DNA of 64,000 bases from Acanthornis magna (GCA_036785705.1 JAWUZG010000015.1:3735001-3799000); one strand, 5' to 3'; shown: positions 48,701 to 60,860, counted from the stretch's first letter. Numbers and translations: made by a program. The notes: generated from the sequence alone by a model not told the origin.

Positions 48701-51700
48701 ATTTCCCACACCACCTACTCGCCACAAAATATTTCCAATGACTTACTTAAGACCTAATGAAAAAGATCAAAAGGCTGTATTACACTAGAGGAAAAGAGCA
48801 GGAGAAATCAAAGTCATCAAGCAGTGTCCTAAAGCCTGGGAACTGCAGGTAACTTGCTGAAATTCCCAGGAAATCCTGGGATGCTGGTAGTGCAGGCAAA
48901 AAATCTTGAGTGATCACAATCAGTAGGGCTTGGAGGAGAGCTCTGTCCTTAATCCAATATCTTGTGATGAGTTGAGCTCAGTGTACATAGTTAGATACAC
49001 CAAAGTGTAAACTGTGGCTCTAAAGTTACTGTAGGTCCTGATTGACCCTTCTAGGTGGGGATCAGGGGGAAAAAATAAAAATCGTGAGTCAATTTTTCCC
49101 CTTTGTTATCTTTGCATTAAAGTAGTGGAAGTGGTTCTTTGCAGTGGAAGCCCTGAAAGATGGGATTAACTCAATGTAAAGATGAGCTGGGCACTCTGTG
49201 GAAAGATTTAAAGTAACATATTTATTATGTCCTTATTAATATTAACCTGTTGTGACAGGATGAGGGAAGTGAAGTTAAGGTGACCTGGCTGGTTTATAGC
49301 TGTGTAAGTACACAGTCTGCACAGATATCCCTGCTTTGGATAGCAGTGGGAGTTTGCAGTGTCCACCAAAATCTAAATTTCAGTCTCTAATTAAAGCCCT
49401 GACTCAGCAGATCCCTTCAGCATTGTTTTGCTCTCAATTACATTATGCACAAACTGGCTTAAATACTTTGGACTCCCCAGTTTGATTCCAAGAGAGATAG
49501 AAAAGGGCAAAATTTAGAACATGGAACCAATAGGTGCCCTAATCCTCTAATGTCCTCAGTGCCAAGTTGTGTTTCAAATCTGGCCCATGTGCAAAAGATC
49601 CTCTTCCCTTTTTATAGTTCTTTTAGTCAGCGGTGTTTTTGACAAAAACCAGCAAAATATCCTGCAATTACCTAACGTGCTTGCAAGTGATTGTCCAATG
49701 GTTTGTGCAGCGTTCCCATGCAGGGGTTATATAAAAATGTTCTGTTGCTATGTGAACTGGAGGTTTGTTTTGATGTAGCATCAATACCCAGGAGGGGAGA
49801 AAGGGGTGGGGGGAGGGAAGAGAAGGGAAGACACTGGCACAGTGCCAATCTCTGGAGTTTTTTGTCATGATAAATGGCTCACAAGGAGTCAGCATGACCC
49901 GCCAAGTAAACCCAAATGCTCTCAAAGAGCCGTGGGCTTCAGATACTGCTGACAGACAAGTACTCCTTATCAGCCTTTTTGTTTAAACACACAGGCAGAG
50001 TGTGCACACGTAGGAGATCTGCAGCAGAGGGGAATGGGCCAGCAGAGAGGGCTGCACTGGCCGATAATGTCCCCCCAGATGGCCACAGCTGATTTCCACC
50101 CTCTTGGACTTCTGGAGAAGCTTTGCATTTCCTCTCAGCTACAGACACAGGTCACAGCAGATCCCCTCTGCTGCTGCCTGTGGTGGATGAGTTGTGGAGT
50201 ACAGCAAAGGCCTCTGGTTTATGAAAAGGAGGAATTCACATTCAAAACTTGACTGGGATAGAGGGGCCCCTGTTACTGTTGTACCTGCATCAGAGGCAGA
50301 GCTTCTCTGCATCAGGGTTGGTTTTTGTTTTGTACCTGCTTTTTGGTTTTTCCTGTATTCGACTCAAGTGAAAGGTTTGGGATGTATAGCTTTGAAAATT
50401 GATTTAATATTTATTTCTGATTTATTTTTTTTTCACCTTTTCCACACTCTCCTAGAAAGTGTCAATCTTGTTCTGATGGGCAGGACATGAGTTCAGCGGT
50501 GGTTTGGGGAATGCTTGTGCACCTCTTAGAGCTCCTGCCTGATTTTATGGAAATCTGTCTGTAACTGCAGCCCCCACAGTGCATCAAGCAGCCCTTTCCT
50601 AACAGACACTGTAATGCACTCAGTTTACACTTGCAGGAAACAACTACAAGGACAATCAAAGATAGAATTAATGTGAAATAAGTATTCCCTGGCAGAATAT
50701 TCTTAGGGAATTGACGAAGCTGAAGAAAACTACTTCCCTCCAGTTACTCTCAGAGGGAATTTCAAAACAATGGAAAAGGTTCAGGAGAGTATTCAAATGT
50801 AAGAAGACATGTTAGAAAGATCCTACCATTAACTGAAAGTGAACCATTCAAATCCTCTAAACCTAAAGAGAATGAAACAAGATATATTGAGAAATTAAAA
50901 ATGTCAACCAGAGACAAAAGATAAAGGGATTGAATCATGAGTCTTCCGCTGTTTGGGTGAGTGTAATCATCTCTCTCTTATCCACTTTGCTGTGTATACA
51001 AAGGGTAGGCGATGAGGGAAATAAGAAGGACACTATGAAGCATAAGTTGTCATAGGACATTTGAAAATATGGAGTATTTTACTAGTAGTGACTGTGAGCA
51101 GAGTGAATTAAATAGGTGCTTTGGTGAACAGCTGAGTTAAACGATCTGCAAGGGCAGAGCTGTGGAGATAGACTTGGTGCTGGCAGCAGTGAGATGGGGA
51201 GAGCTGCAGGAGGCATCTCTTAGGGGAGTGGGGGAGCAGCAGAAACTCTGGGAACAAGCTGTGCCCTGTATCCCTGAGACAGCTCGGGGTGAGCTGGAGC
51301 CTCTGCCCTGTGCTTTGCTCTGGGAAGCAATGCTGGGGTGGCCCAGGAGTGCTGTAGCTACATCAGCTTTGTGCCAGGGATGAGCCAGGGCTGATTAGCA
51401 CGGGGCTGGGGAGGCTCTTCTCTTTCTGGGCTGCAATGAGCTTTGTCAGAGTTAGTGAGGGGTTTTTGTGCTGTCCTTTGCTGTAAGGGGTTGATGAGTC
51501 TTGAGGGCTTGGCCATGAACTTGTGTGATCAGGCAGAGTCCTCTGTGGGTCCCAAAATGCACATGCAGGTAATGGAATAATACATTATGGAAAGCACAGT
51601 GCAGACACGAGGGTTAATGCTTGCAGTCCATACCTGGCTTTTGACTTGACTGACTTTGTTGTGACACTTTATTTATCACTTTGTGCATCTGTGAAATGAC

Positions 51701-52380
51701 AGAGGCGACAGCAGGTGTCACCTTTCTGCACGTTTGGAGAGAAATGGGAAAGAGATTGGAGAGATATGGGAAAGGAGAGTCTAGGAAACAGGTTGACACA
51801 AGTGGGTGAGGCTTCCAGGGATGAGGAGGTGGCTTATCTGAATAGGGTAACCAATTGCTTCCTCTCTACTTAATTATTGTTGCCATCAATGTGAAGACCC
51901 AACAGCTGAAATACATATTTGATTTTGTGAGTGGGACTTAAGTAGACAGAAAATCAAATTGGAGCCAAGAACTAGCCTGAAGGCAGGCACATCCTAATGC
52001 AAAAAAAATTTTAAAGGGATTTGAGCATTCCCTGTGGCACAGCTTCCTTGTCCCACTGCTGCTGATGCAGCATGGACTGGTTTCCACCAATTTCCAGGAG
52101 ACCAAAGAAATAAAATACTGTTCTGTCAAAACCAAAATGCCTCTGGGCAGCAGATGAGGAGGGTTTGGAGCTCTCTATCTTTTATTGGTTTTATTTTTTT
52201 TCCTTTTCCATCCTGCATTTGCTCTTTAAGAAATTGTCATTGAGGGGGGAGAAGGCAAACAAAAGTTGACTTTTGTTAAGTGGCTGAGACTTGGCAGTTG
52301 TGTGGAGGTCATGGTGCTCAGTCAGTGTCAGCCTCCATTCCCCAGAGTTGTATCCTGTAATGTATTTATTTATCATTACA
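45731..52380. other. Unique non-coding sequence, no gene seen
   Basis: Mixed composition, with GC-richer patches near 46550-46740 and 51160-51440. It contains a TAGA tetranucleotide run at 48571-48588. About 48655-48710 has a few words reminiscent of internal CR1 sequence (GGCTGGAGGTGTTTAGTCTG) but too diverged to call. Open frames reach 147 codons (minus strand, 45967-46410) and 127 codons (minus, 47355-47738); both overlap plus-strand frames and show no domain. Confidence 0.5.
48571..48588. repeat. (TAGA)4 tetranucleotide repeat
   Basis: Four and a half TAGA units in a row. Confidence 0.88.
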
Positions 52381-52510
52381 GACGGCCAAAATTTTTTTTC
52401 CCCTTTCAGTTTGTTCTGTCCAAGGCCGCAGGGTTCCGACAGAGATCAACAGCATTCCCGCAGTGATGAAGCAGCTCGTCAAAAGCTGAATTAGATGTTA
52501 AATCTTTCTG
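52381..52510 (+). promoter_or_regulatory. CpG-retaining block after a splice-acceptor-like tract
   Basis: A T/C tract ending in CCCCTTTCAG (AG at 52408-52409) is followed by a stretch that keeps four CpGs in about 60 bp (GGCCGCAGG, TTCCGAC, TCCCGCAG, GCTCGTC); a further CpG lies just before the tract. The sequence after the AG reads open for 18 codons and then stops at 52464, and no good donor follows. It could be a terminal exon of an unseen transcript or a conserved non-coding element. I cannot decide between them from sequence alone. Confidence 0.25.
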
Positions 52511-53841
52511 AAGTGGGGAGGAGGAGGAAGGAGGGGAATCACATTGTGCTAAGAATTTATCATGTGTTGTTTCCTGTGAGATAATGTATAGGAGAAGATT
52601 TGTTACGGTGCAAGTTTCAAACTGCTGTTTCAGGGCTACAGTGTCTGCCAAGCTTATGATGTATTTGATCTTTTCTGAAAGTCTTTCTTTTCCTTTGCTA
52701 CCTTTTGTTAAGCAGATGGTCTTCCAGGTAGGTAAATACTTAAAATGCTCCATCTACTGAAACATGTACTGGTAAGCACCAAAATTTGCATGGATAAGAG
52801 GAATAAGCAGAAATGAGCTAGATTAGACTGTGAGATCCAGTGAGGCTCCAGCTCTGGACAGAAGGTTGGGTACTCAGGTCATCCCTGAGCTTGGCAGTTG
52901 GATGTGTGGATGTGTTAGACAGTCTGTGCAGGTGTGCCTTTTTGTAGAAACCTGTGAATTTTGGTACAGACCTTGAGGAAAGCAAGGCCTTGCTTTGCAA
53001 AGGTGCTGCAAAATGTGCCCAGCCTTAGCTAAAGCCCAGAGAAACCACAGCCTGATGGTGCTTCTGAAAACATTTATTGAACCATTCTGCATCAGTGACC
53101 ATCTCTTACAGTGCAGGTCACTTTCTAGAGCTTGCACACTTTGTGGAAACACTCGTTGTGCTTTTTCTTTCTTTCCTCATGCTCTTTTTATCCTTGGATG
53201 TAGGGGTGAGTCTCATTTATGCTTTCTGATATAATATCTGCAGTTGTTGAAGGGAGGGCAGTTCATGTCCCTTATTAATGGACTCCAAAATGCACCCCTT
53301 TAAATCTAAATTGTGAGGGGTGAAAAGTGTTAGAAAGATTATTCTCTCTGAATAAGTATGCTGGTGTAAGAACCTTTGGGGTAAAATAGTTTTGTTCCAA
53401 TTCCTCCATAAAATGTCAAGTGCAATGATAGATGGACGGGCAATCCTGAAGTTTACTCAATATTGCTTTGTTCCCAGTATCTAGGTCAAGATATTTCTGG
53501 TTTGCTTGAATCAGACAGAGTTTCCACAGGTCTTAAATAACACTGTTAATATAATAAGTGGTTTAGTTATCAGGCAGGAAGGAAGCTTATTGATCAGCAG
53601 GAAAAGCACTGTGTGCATATGAGCCATCTTTTCCTGCCTGGCTTTAATGAATCTGAAATCCAGCAGCAGACATGGAAAGTCCCTTGTGCTGAGGGCTGTG
53701 GGAAGGAAGTTTGTAACACACCTGCCTCCTTCCTTAGCTGCTTACAGGGTTTTTACTAGAAGCCTGAAGTATAACTTTTCCATAAAGCAATCCTGAAAGT
53801 ACGAGCCAGTGTGTACTTTGCTCAGGAGTGAGTGAGTAAGG

Positions 53842-53859
53842 GTAAGTAAGTAAGTAAGT
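53842..53859. repeat. (GTAA)4 tetranucleotide repeat
   Basis: GTAAGTAAGTAAGTAAGT-type tandem units, preceded by diverged GAGT/GTAA units from about 53827. Confidence 0.85.
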
Positions 53860-54970
53860 CCAAAATTCCCCCACTGCTGAATGAATTTGGGCCCTGACTT
53901 TGGATTTGAACCCAACCTTTGTACTGTCAAGGAGTTGTTTTGGCCTCTGGACTGGGTGAATGTGCTTGTCAGATGCTGGCTTCCACCTGAAAATCCCTGT
54001 GGGGAAAACACGTGACTGGTTTAAGCCACTAAGCTCAGAAAGCATGAGCACATACCAAAAGAGTCAAGGGAGAACAATGACTTCGGCACTACAACCCCAA
54101 AATTCATCCAGGGGTTAGGACCTCAGTCAGATACTCAGGTTGCTCAATTTGAGTGCAAGGGACTTGGAGGTACAATCCAGGAAAAAAAATGTTCTGACTT
54201 TTCTTGGTTGTCCTAGAAGGAACTTCACACCATCCTTCCTTTTGGAGGTTTGTGATGTTGCCAGAGAAGTTCAGGGTAACCTGCCTCTGCTCAAAGCAGA
54301 AAGGTACATCGGTTGTGACATCATCTTTCTTAAGAATGGCTCCTATCTTTCACATTATATTATTTACAGAAAATAGGGCAGTAGCAGGAATCCCTGAGTG
54401 AGCATCATCATCATGAGATGAAAGAAAATCACGGTGTTTCCTCTGCCCATTCTCTCAATGAAACTTGACCCCTTCCTGTGAAGTAGCGAGGCTTTGACAG
54501 GAGGAGAGGAGAAGAGCAGGTAGCCAGGGAATTACAGCATCATCCTGGGATATGGGAAGTGTTCATTTGAAGCCCTCTGGTCGAGAAGCAGAATTTCTGC
54601 AGGAGCTGCTGAGTAATTCAGTGAAGCAGCAGTGGCATTTCTGCGGTCTGCTTTGGCCTGAGAGGAGAGGCAGCAGTGGGCTCTGGGAGGGGCACAGCCC
54701 ACCTGGGAGTGCTTGGTGCTCACCTGCAGCTCCTGAAGGTGTTGAGGGAGATGAAAATCTGTTCTGTGGAGTCCAAGCAGAGCTGGGCTGAGCTTGGTGT
54801 GCAGCCCAGCTCAGGTGGGGACATGCTCAGATGCTGAGCTGTGCAGAGGGCACTGCTGCTGGAAATAAAGGTGGATAAAGGGCTGGGGATTGGGAAGATC
54901 ACCTGTCCCAGTGAAGGTGGACACAGGGCAGGTTGTGCCAGGTGGCTGAGCTGCTCTGACACTTCACTCC

Positions 54971-55018
54971 TGCCAGAAGAGTGGTTTAGAGTCTCTCTAA
55001 ACCACCCAGCTCTTGGCA
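54971..55018. other. Hairpin with an 11-bp perfect stem
   Basis: GTGGTTTAGAG (54981-54991) and CTCTAAACCAC (54995-55005) are perfect reverse complements around the 3-nt loop TCT. A second stem, TGCCA (54971-54975) with TGGCA (55014-55018), extends it across a small internal loop. At 48 nt it is short for a microRNA precursor. No known family is recognised. Confidence 0.7.
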
Positions 55019-55417
55019 GAGCTTTGCTGGACCAGTTCACCACACCGAGTGCAGCAGTGGTGAGCTATCAGAGCAAGTGTCTCCTGGGGCTTCATCCTGC
55101 CAGGTGTTTCCAGAAGAGGCAGAGAAATTAATCCTTCTCTGCCAAGCAGTTTTATTTACCATGTGTTCCTGTTTGCAGTTTCTGAAGGATCTGGAAGAAA
55201 TTACAAGAGTGACAGTTGTGAGAGGGATGTACTCCAGATTGGCAGGGCTGGTTTGTGTCTTGTTACCCCATTGGCTCTTCCTAGCAAAATGGATATGCTG
55301 GTGGTATTCCTGGATTTCTTGAGCTCTCGTGCTAACTCTGGTAAGTGTGTAGAAAGGGAAGAATGAACATCATACAGCAAATAACAGTATACTGTGAGTG
55401 GGTGTTTTATTGTTGCT

Positions 55418-55548
55418 TGGGGTTTTTGTTTGTTTGTTTTTGTTTTGTTTGTTTGTGGGTTTGTGGGATTTTTGTTTGTTTACTTTTGGTTTGGTTTTGG
55501 TTTTTTGGGTTTTTTTGTTTGGTTGTCGGTTTGTTTTTTCTTTTTCAG
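55418..55548. repeat. G/T-rich low-complexity tract
   Basis: About 120 nt almost purely G and T on the plus strand, built of TTTG, TTTTG and GGTTT units with rare A or C. Three overlapping plus-strand frames across it predict very hydrophobic peptides, an artefact of TTT/GTT/TTG codons. Confidence 0.88.
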
Positions 55549-58399
55549 ATCTGTGTTTCAGGCTGAAAAATGTATCTGTAGCCCACTTAGATAGGAGTGT
55601 GGTATTGCTTTTCCTGGTTCTTTATTTGCTCCATAATCCTTAATATTGTATCAAGCTGCCTAGCCTGTGTTTTGGGGAGGATCTGGTCCTGCCTATGACA
55701 CTGCAGGTCACATAGCAAAGTCCCCCACCAAAGGAGTGTAGCTGTCACAATAATGTGTTTCCAGTGCACAGAAAAGAAATCCAATCGAAAAGTGACATGA
55801 TAAAAGATAAGCTGTGTTGAACAAAGATGTTTTCTGCGTATCACACCCAGCCATGGTGTATTTTATAACACAGCAGAACACACTTCATCAGAATCCCAGG
55901 GAAGAAGCAGACCTGCTAAAAGAATAACATTTTGGTGCCAGGGAAATTATGCATTTAATAGATCTCTGCTGTATTTTGTAGAGAGATTTGCAGCTACATC
56001 CAGCCTTGGCTAAAATGTGATGGCAGCATGTTGTAGGAGCCAGTTCCTCCTTAGGGCTTCCAGTTCCAACAATGGAGCTGTAAATGGTGTTCTGGAAGTG
56101 TCAAGTGTCAGAAAGCAGCAGGATGTCACTGCAATTGGGAGGTGCTTTTGATTTACTGGCCCATTTGAATGCTGAGGCGTCCAGAAGAAAATCCAGTCAG
56201 GTTGCTTTTTAGATGCTTGGAGGGGAGGAAGTTTGACTGTGCTCTACTTGCCTTGTTGCAGTGGATCCTGGTCATAATCCTTATCCAAATCTACTCTGGC
56301 TAGAGCAGAACCTCAGGGAGAGAGTTCTTTTTCCTGCCTGCAGCCTCCCCTCGCCCCAGGCAGCTGCTGATGGGATGCATCCCTTGCTGAGAGGCAGAAT
56401 GGATGGAAGGGATCTTCCTCCAGCCTTTCTCCTGTGGTGCTTCTTGTCCAAGAGAAAGTTCAATGTTTTGACTGGAAACCTTTCCAAATGTTGCCAGCTG
56501 CTAGTAAAAAAACATGGATGTGATGTTTTGGTTTTGCATAGAGGGTTTGAAAATATCACCTACAGCATATCAGAGAGTGACAACTGCTTGCAACCTTTGA
56601 TATGGGCACTTCCTTTCTGCAACATTCAAAAGAGTAAAGAGCTGATCCTTTGGTACTGTTGTGTTTGCATTGGAAGAGATTCTTCGCTAGAATTGGGATT
56701 GTCTCGGGAGAGACCAAGCTGTCACTAAAAGACTTGTGCATTCTGACTAAGTGAGGAGAAAAGCCAATTTTATGAAGATGTGTCTTAATGCTCTGCCCCT
56801 GCCTCCCCCCACATACCTGTCCCCAGAAGGAGACTGAAGGGGGAGAGGATGCTAACTGGGACAGTGGATGGGGCTGATGCCAGCAGCAGGACACAACCTG
56901 GTCTGCACAGACCATCTGCCTTGTGGTAGAAAACCCTAATGGATTTGTTTTAATTTACTCTTCAAAGTCTAAATCAAAAAGTCTCTTCCGCATTCTACTT
57001 TTTGAGTAATAACTTTACTATTTTCTGACCATGGAAGGAAGGAGGAGCTGGTTGAATGAAACGACTTTGTGATGCAGGAGAGTGGGAGAAATCCCCGTGC
57101 CAGGGATGGCTGTGGGCAGGTGCCGCGGGAGGGGAGCTCTGGGCAGGTGGGTGTGGATGCTGCCCATGTCCATCCATGGATGATGAGTGGGAGTTTCCAC
57201 CCCCAGCAGTCAGCGCTGGTGCTGCAGGGCCTACGCCATGTCTGCAGGCGTGCGGGGGAGGCTAAAATAGATTCTTGGCATCAAGTCTTGGGTCTTGGAT
57301 CCTCTTTGCTTAATAGATTGCTCTGTCTCCCTAGTGATACTGCTGCAGCTGCAAGCCACAGAGGCATTTTGGCTGAAGGCCTCTTGGTTTACAGGAGAGA
57401 ATGCTGCCGAGATCTGCTCGGCAGCAGCAGGACTGAGTGCTCTGTTTCCACCCTGGCCTGGGAGAGTCCCAACTCTGCTGACCTGAGGGACACATCTCTT
57501 CATGTCCCAGGCTCTGGAGATGAGAGCAATAGGGTCTGCAAAAGTTTTTTTGTTTGTATAGAAAGATTTGAGGTCTCTGCCTAAGAGGCTTTTTGTGCCT
57601 TCTTTTCCTTTTTGAAAGTTGCTAAGTTTATTTTTGTCTGTGTGAGCTGGCCTGGTTTTTTTAATATATGGTAATAGTGGCTAGATTTCTGCATAGACAC
57701 TTTTTTATATTTCATATAAACCTAAACAAATACATTAAATAAAGGTCCTTTCACCTCCAGCTTGATGGTTCAAATCCATTCGTGCTTGGGAACAGAAATG
57801 TACGAGCAGTAAAAATAAAACATCTCCTGATTTATGAATAGAAGTGTCAAGCTTTGACTTGCTGTGATTACTGGCATCACATTATTTGTGAACGTTCAGA
57901 CAACTGCCAGAAATCCACGAAACACATTTGTGAATCCCAGAAGTTTCATAAACTTCAGACTGAGTGGTTATTTGCTTTCTGGTGGATAAGTGGGCTGGCT
58001 GGAGTTCTATAACAGGGCCAGCTAACTAATGCTCAGGTCTCATAGTAATAATGAGTGCAGAGGCTCTTGTTTCTGTTACACAGCAGAAGGTGGCAATTCT
58101 GCTCCAGTTTACACCAGACAATTGCCATTTGCTCTGGGGAGCTGTTGTTGCTGGTGTGAGGAAGCCAAGGAAGAGGGGATCCCACCTGACTTTCAAATCT
58201 TACATTGTTTGCTGGGCCAGCTGTTGGGGGAAAAAAGCAATCAATGATTTGCTTCAAGGCTGAATTGTTCTACTGGAGAAACCACAGCCATGCTAACACC
58301 AGGCAGTGCTTGCAGAGAGCAGGAGGGGGTGGAAGCAGGGCTGTGGCTCTGAGCTCTGTGCAAGGCAGGGCAGAGCTGCTCCCCACACGAGAACATCAG
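55549..58399. other. Unique non-coding sequence, part GC-rich
   Basis: 57060-57430 is the most CpG-dense part of the window but is too sparse and short to be a clear CpG island. It contains a 10-bp-arm hairpin at 57402-57426. The 171-codon frame at 57069-57584 and the 155-codon frame at 56261-56728 were examined and judged chance: no domain, overlapping frames on the other strand, compositional bias. A perfect inverted repeat GAAGTTT-CAT-AAACTTC lies at 57940-57956. Confidence 0.5.
57402..57426. other. GC-rich hairpin with 10-bp perfect arms
   Basis: TGCTGCCGAG (57402-57411) and CTCGGCAGCA (57417-57426) are exact reverse complements around the 5-nt loop ATCTG. No T-run follows and no transcript is known. 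Confidence 0.75.
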
Positions 58400-58690
58400 T
58401 CATTCTCTGTATTTGTACCAGTGTTCAAGCGCCTTAAAAAGCATGGGATTGGGCAAATCCATATGGATTTCACGCCAGGAATAGAGATGTCACAATTAAA
58501 GCCTAAATTCAAGGCTAAGATGACTGTCTCCCCAGCAGACCCTGCCATACACCTATTTGTTGGGCATTCAAAAGTAACTCCTGAATCTCTGCTGTGGGAA
58601 TCTTGGCTCAAAGCAATGGCAAGACATAGCCTACAGTATTGCAGAGCTACTCTGGGACTAATTGTACATGCTATTTTGAACATTTTTTAA
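58400..58690. promoter_or_regulatory. Candidate conserved block containing a 16-bp palindrome
   Basis: AAATCCATATGGATTT (58455-58470) is a perfect 16-bp palindrome centred on an E-box-like CATATG. The flanks keep CpGs (CAAGCGCC, TTCACGCC) and show no repeat signature. Frames on both strands (96-161 codons) cross it without recognisable domains. The role is inferred. Confidence 0.25.
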
Positions 58691-60279
58691 GTGTTCTTTT
58701 CCTTTATGTGAGTCTTTATAGTCTCTCACTGCTTTCTCTCCATCTGCAGAAAGTAAAATTTAGGAAAGGTTATTATAGCTGCCTTGTCACAATATATAGT
58801 ACCTGCATGGGGAAGTGGCAGGACAGGGAGAACATGGCATGGTTTCCTTCTGCTACCACTTTGCCTATGTGTGACTTTAAAACATTATTTGCCATTTCTG
58901 TTAGTATTATAAATAATAGATCAGGTCCACAATTTATTTGCTGGAAGTTCCAGCAGATGCGGTGTAATTAACAGACTGTAATCATTAGGTTTTGGAGAGA
59001 GGGTGACATATCAATTTTTAACTGTTTTTCCACTTAGAAACACATCCAAGTAGTGCTGCCTCCAGAGGGATATGCACATGGATGAATGCACTTTGTGCAT
59101 GCCATTTTCTATACATTCTCACTTTGCTTTCCAAGTATTAACATGTGTAAATCCCTTTGGCATGTGCAGATACATGCAAGTGGGCTGCGCAGCCACAGCA
59201 TTTATTTGCATATGGAAGAAAGCATATGTGGAATTGTGTGCACTGAGTTACACTTGCACTGAAGTCCTTTGAGTGTTTGACCTTACGAAGTTTCTCTTCA
59301 AGTCTGCAACTCAGTGATTCGGTTCCTTTTGCCTCAAAAATAAAGGCAGGGTGATTTTGGGTGGAGGAATAACGATATTATTTTAGGAAATAAACCTTTG
59401 AGGTGTATTCCTCAGTTGCCTTCTCTTTAATATGGCAAAATGAAAACCACAGAGGTGGAGAAACCAGTCTTGGTGGACAAATACAGGTGTAGCTGCAGGT
59501 GCAGGTGTTGAGCTGATACCCCAGTGAGTTCAAGTAGTTACTGCAGGGGAGATTGTTCTTTCTACCCACACAAATAACCCTGTGGCTGCAGCGTGAACAC
59601 CATGAGCTCTTTGCTGCTGGAGGTCTCATCTGCTCAACAGACTTGTCCAACAAATTGTATTTGGCTCTCAGGGTCTTCAGGCAGGAGGGACACTGTGGTG
59701 TTGTGGTGCTTATTCCCCACAGTGATGCGGGACATGGCCCAGAGGAGTGAATCTCACAGAGGTGATCCAGGACAGGAATTATAATTAGCTTCTGGGAATA
59801 ATAATGCATGCATTTGAGTTTTGAGTGTGACTGAAAATAGAGAAAAGAAGTTTTGGTGAGAACTGCTTTTCCTTTAAGTTTTAGGAGGGCGTCTAATGTT
59901 TTTGTCCACTAGCTTCTAACTTCTGCCAATAAATTCTATTCTTTGTTCATGGAAGTAAAGATGATGACAATACCTGAGGTCATCTCCTTGAAATGCCAGT
60001 TAAAACCTGAGAAATTTTACTGGGGAAGCTGGTGAAAATCTTTTGGCAAACTGTTGGGTTTCCCACCTCTAAACACCTACCATTGATTACTTAAATGACT
60101 TTTCTTTTTGAATGATAAGCAAATGAGAGTACCACTGACTTCCCCATTGAAGGCAGTATTGCACGTATGAATTTTTTTTCTCTTCTTCTGGAGAAAGTGA
60201 ATGTTTTCTTCTGTGTCTTTTAGAGGCTCTAATTCAGGTTTCCTACTGTTATATCCCTTTATTTAAGGACAGTGCAGGA
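58691..60279. other. Unique non-coding sequence
   Basis: No gene or repeat recognised. A 143-codon minus-strand frame (59378-59809) has no recognisable motif and overlaps two plus-strand frames. Confidence 0.5.
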
Positions 60280-60860
60280 GACAGGAATCTGAACTGACTG
60301 CCTGATGCTTAAGAAGGTGAATAACGACTTGGAGAAGACCTTGTGCGTATCTTTTGATCTTTGGACTTCAGACACCCCTTCACCCATAATTAACTCGTGC
60401 GTTGACTGATCACCCGAGTGATCAAGGGAGACTCAGTATGTCAGTGAAAACCAGGGAACTATTACTCTATGGCAAAACAGCAATCAAGCCAGCTCGTCCA
60501 TGATACAAATCAGATACCTGCAAGAACAAGTCATGTAATGGCAAGCTGCACTGGAGATGGATGATATCCTAAATCATTATCTTCGATAACATCAATTATG
60601 TTTACAGGGTAAGCCCACGGTATCTTCACGGCAAGCCCTGCATCCAGATAGCAGCAGCAACAACAGAAATTAAAATTACAGCACGAATTTCGGGAGGGGC
60701 AGTGCACGATGCACGGCTGGCCAATAAATCAAGACCATCCGTGGATTAGATGGAGGGGAATGGGAATGGTTATCGTCCTGTTGTATAAAATGCAGAGCTT
60801 AGGCTCTGTAGATCATTTAAAATATATATGAATTTGAAATCAGCCAAAAGATATGTCAGG
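60280..60860. promoter_or_regulatory. Best candidate conserved non-coding element in the window
   Basis: This 580-bp stretch differs from its surroundings: it lacks sizeable open frames and repeats, and it keeps many CpGs (AACGACTTGG, GTGCGTATC, CTCGTGCGTTG, ACCCGAG, CTCGTCC, TTCGATAAC, CCCACGG, TCACGGC, GCACGAATTTCGGG, GCACGATGCACGG, TCCGTGG, ATCGTCC). It includes the inverted repeat TGATCAC-CCGA-GTGATCA at 60407-60424 and AT cores such as CATAATTAACTC and ATTAAAATTACAGC. These are typical properties of long vertebrate conserved non-coding elements. Conservation was not tested. Confidence 0.4.

Larger units (their letters stand above)
52511..55417. other. Unique non-coding sequence with a strong hairpin
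   Basis: It holds a short AAGT/GTAA tandem repeat at 53842-53859 and a strong imperfect hairpin at 54971-55018. The patch 54600-55050 is GC-richer and opens overlapping frames on both strands, none with a recognisable domain. Confidence 0.5.

Noticed and set aside
55345..55643. Three overlapping frames predicting very hydrophobic, membrane-like peptides
   Set aside because: They are translations of a G/T-rich low-complexity tract; the codon makeup alone gives Phe, Val, Leu, Cys and Gly.
56261..56728. 155-codon plus-strand frame
   Set aside because: No domain; overlapping frames on the minus strand; ordinary chance open frame.
57069..57584. 171-codon plus-strand open frame, the longest in the window
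   Set aside because: No recognisable domain, biased composition, overlapping frames on both strands, and it runs through a GC hairpin. Frames of this length are expected by chance in GC-richer patches of a 64-kb sequence.
57760..57785. tRNA T-arm-like GATGG-TTCAAAT-CCATT
   Set aside because: No A box, anticodon arm or acceptor stem is found upstream, so it is not a tRNA gene; a tRNA-derived SINE relic is possible but unsupported.
58205..58690. 161-codon plus frame with a 95-codon minus frame opposite
   Set aside because: Both cross a palindrome in a block that looks regulatory, and neither product resembles a known family.
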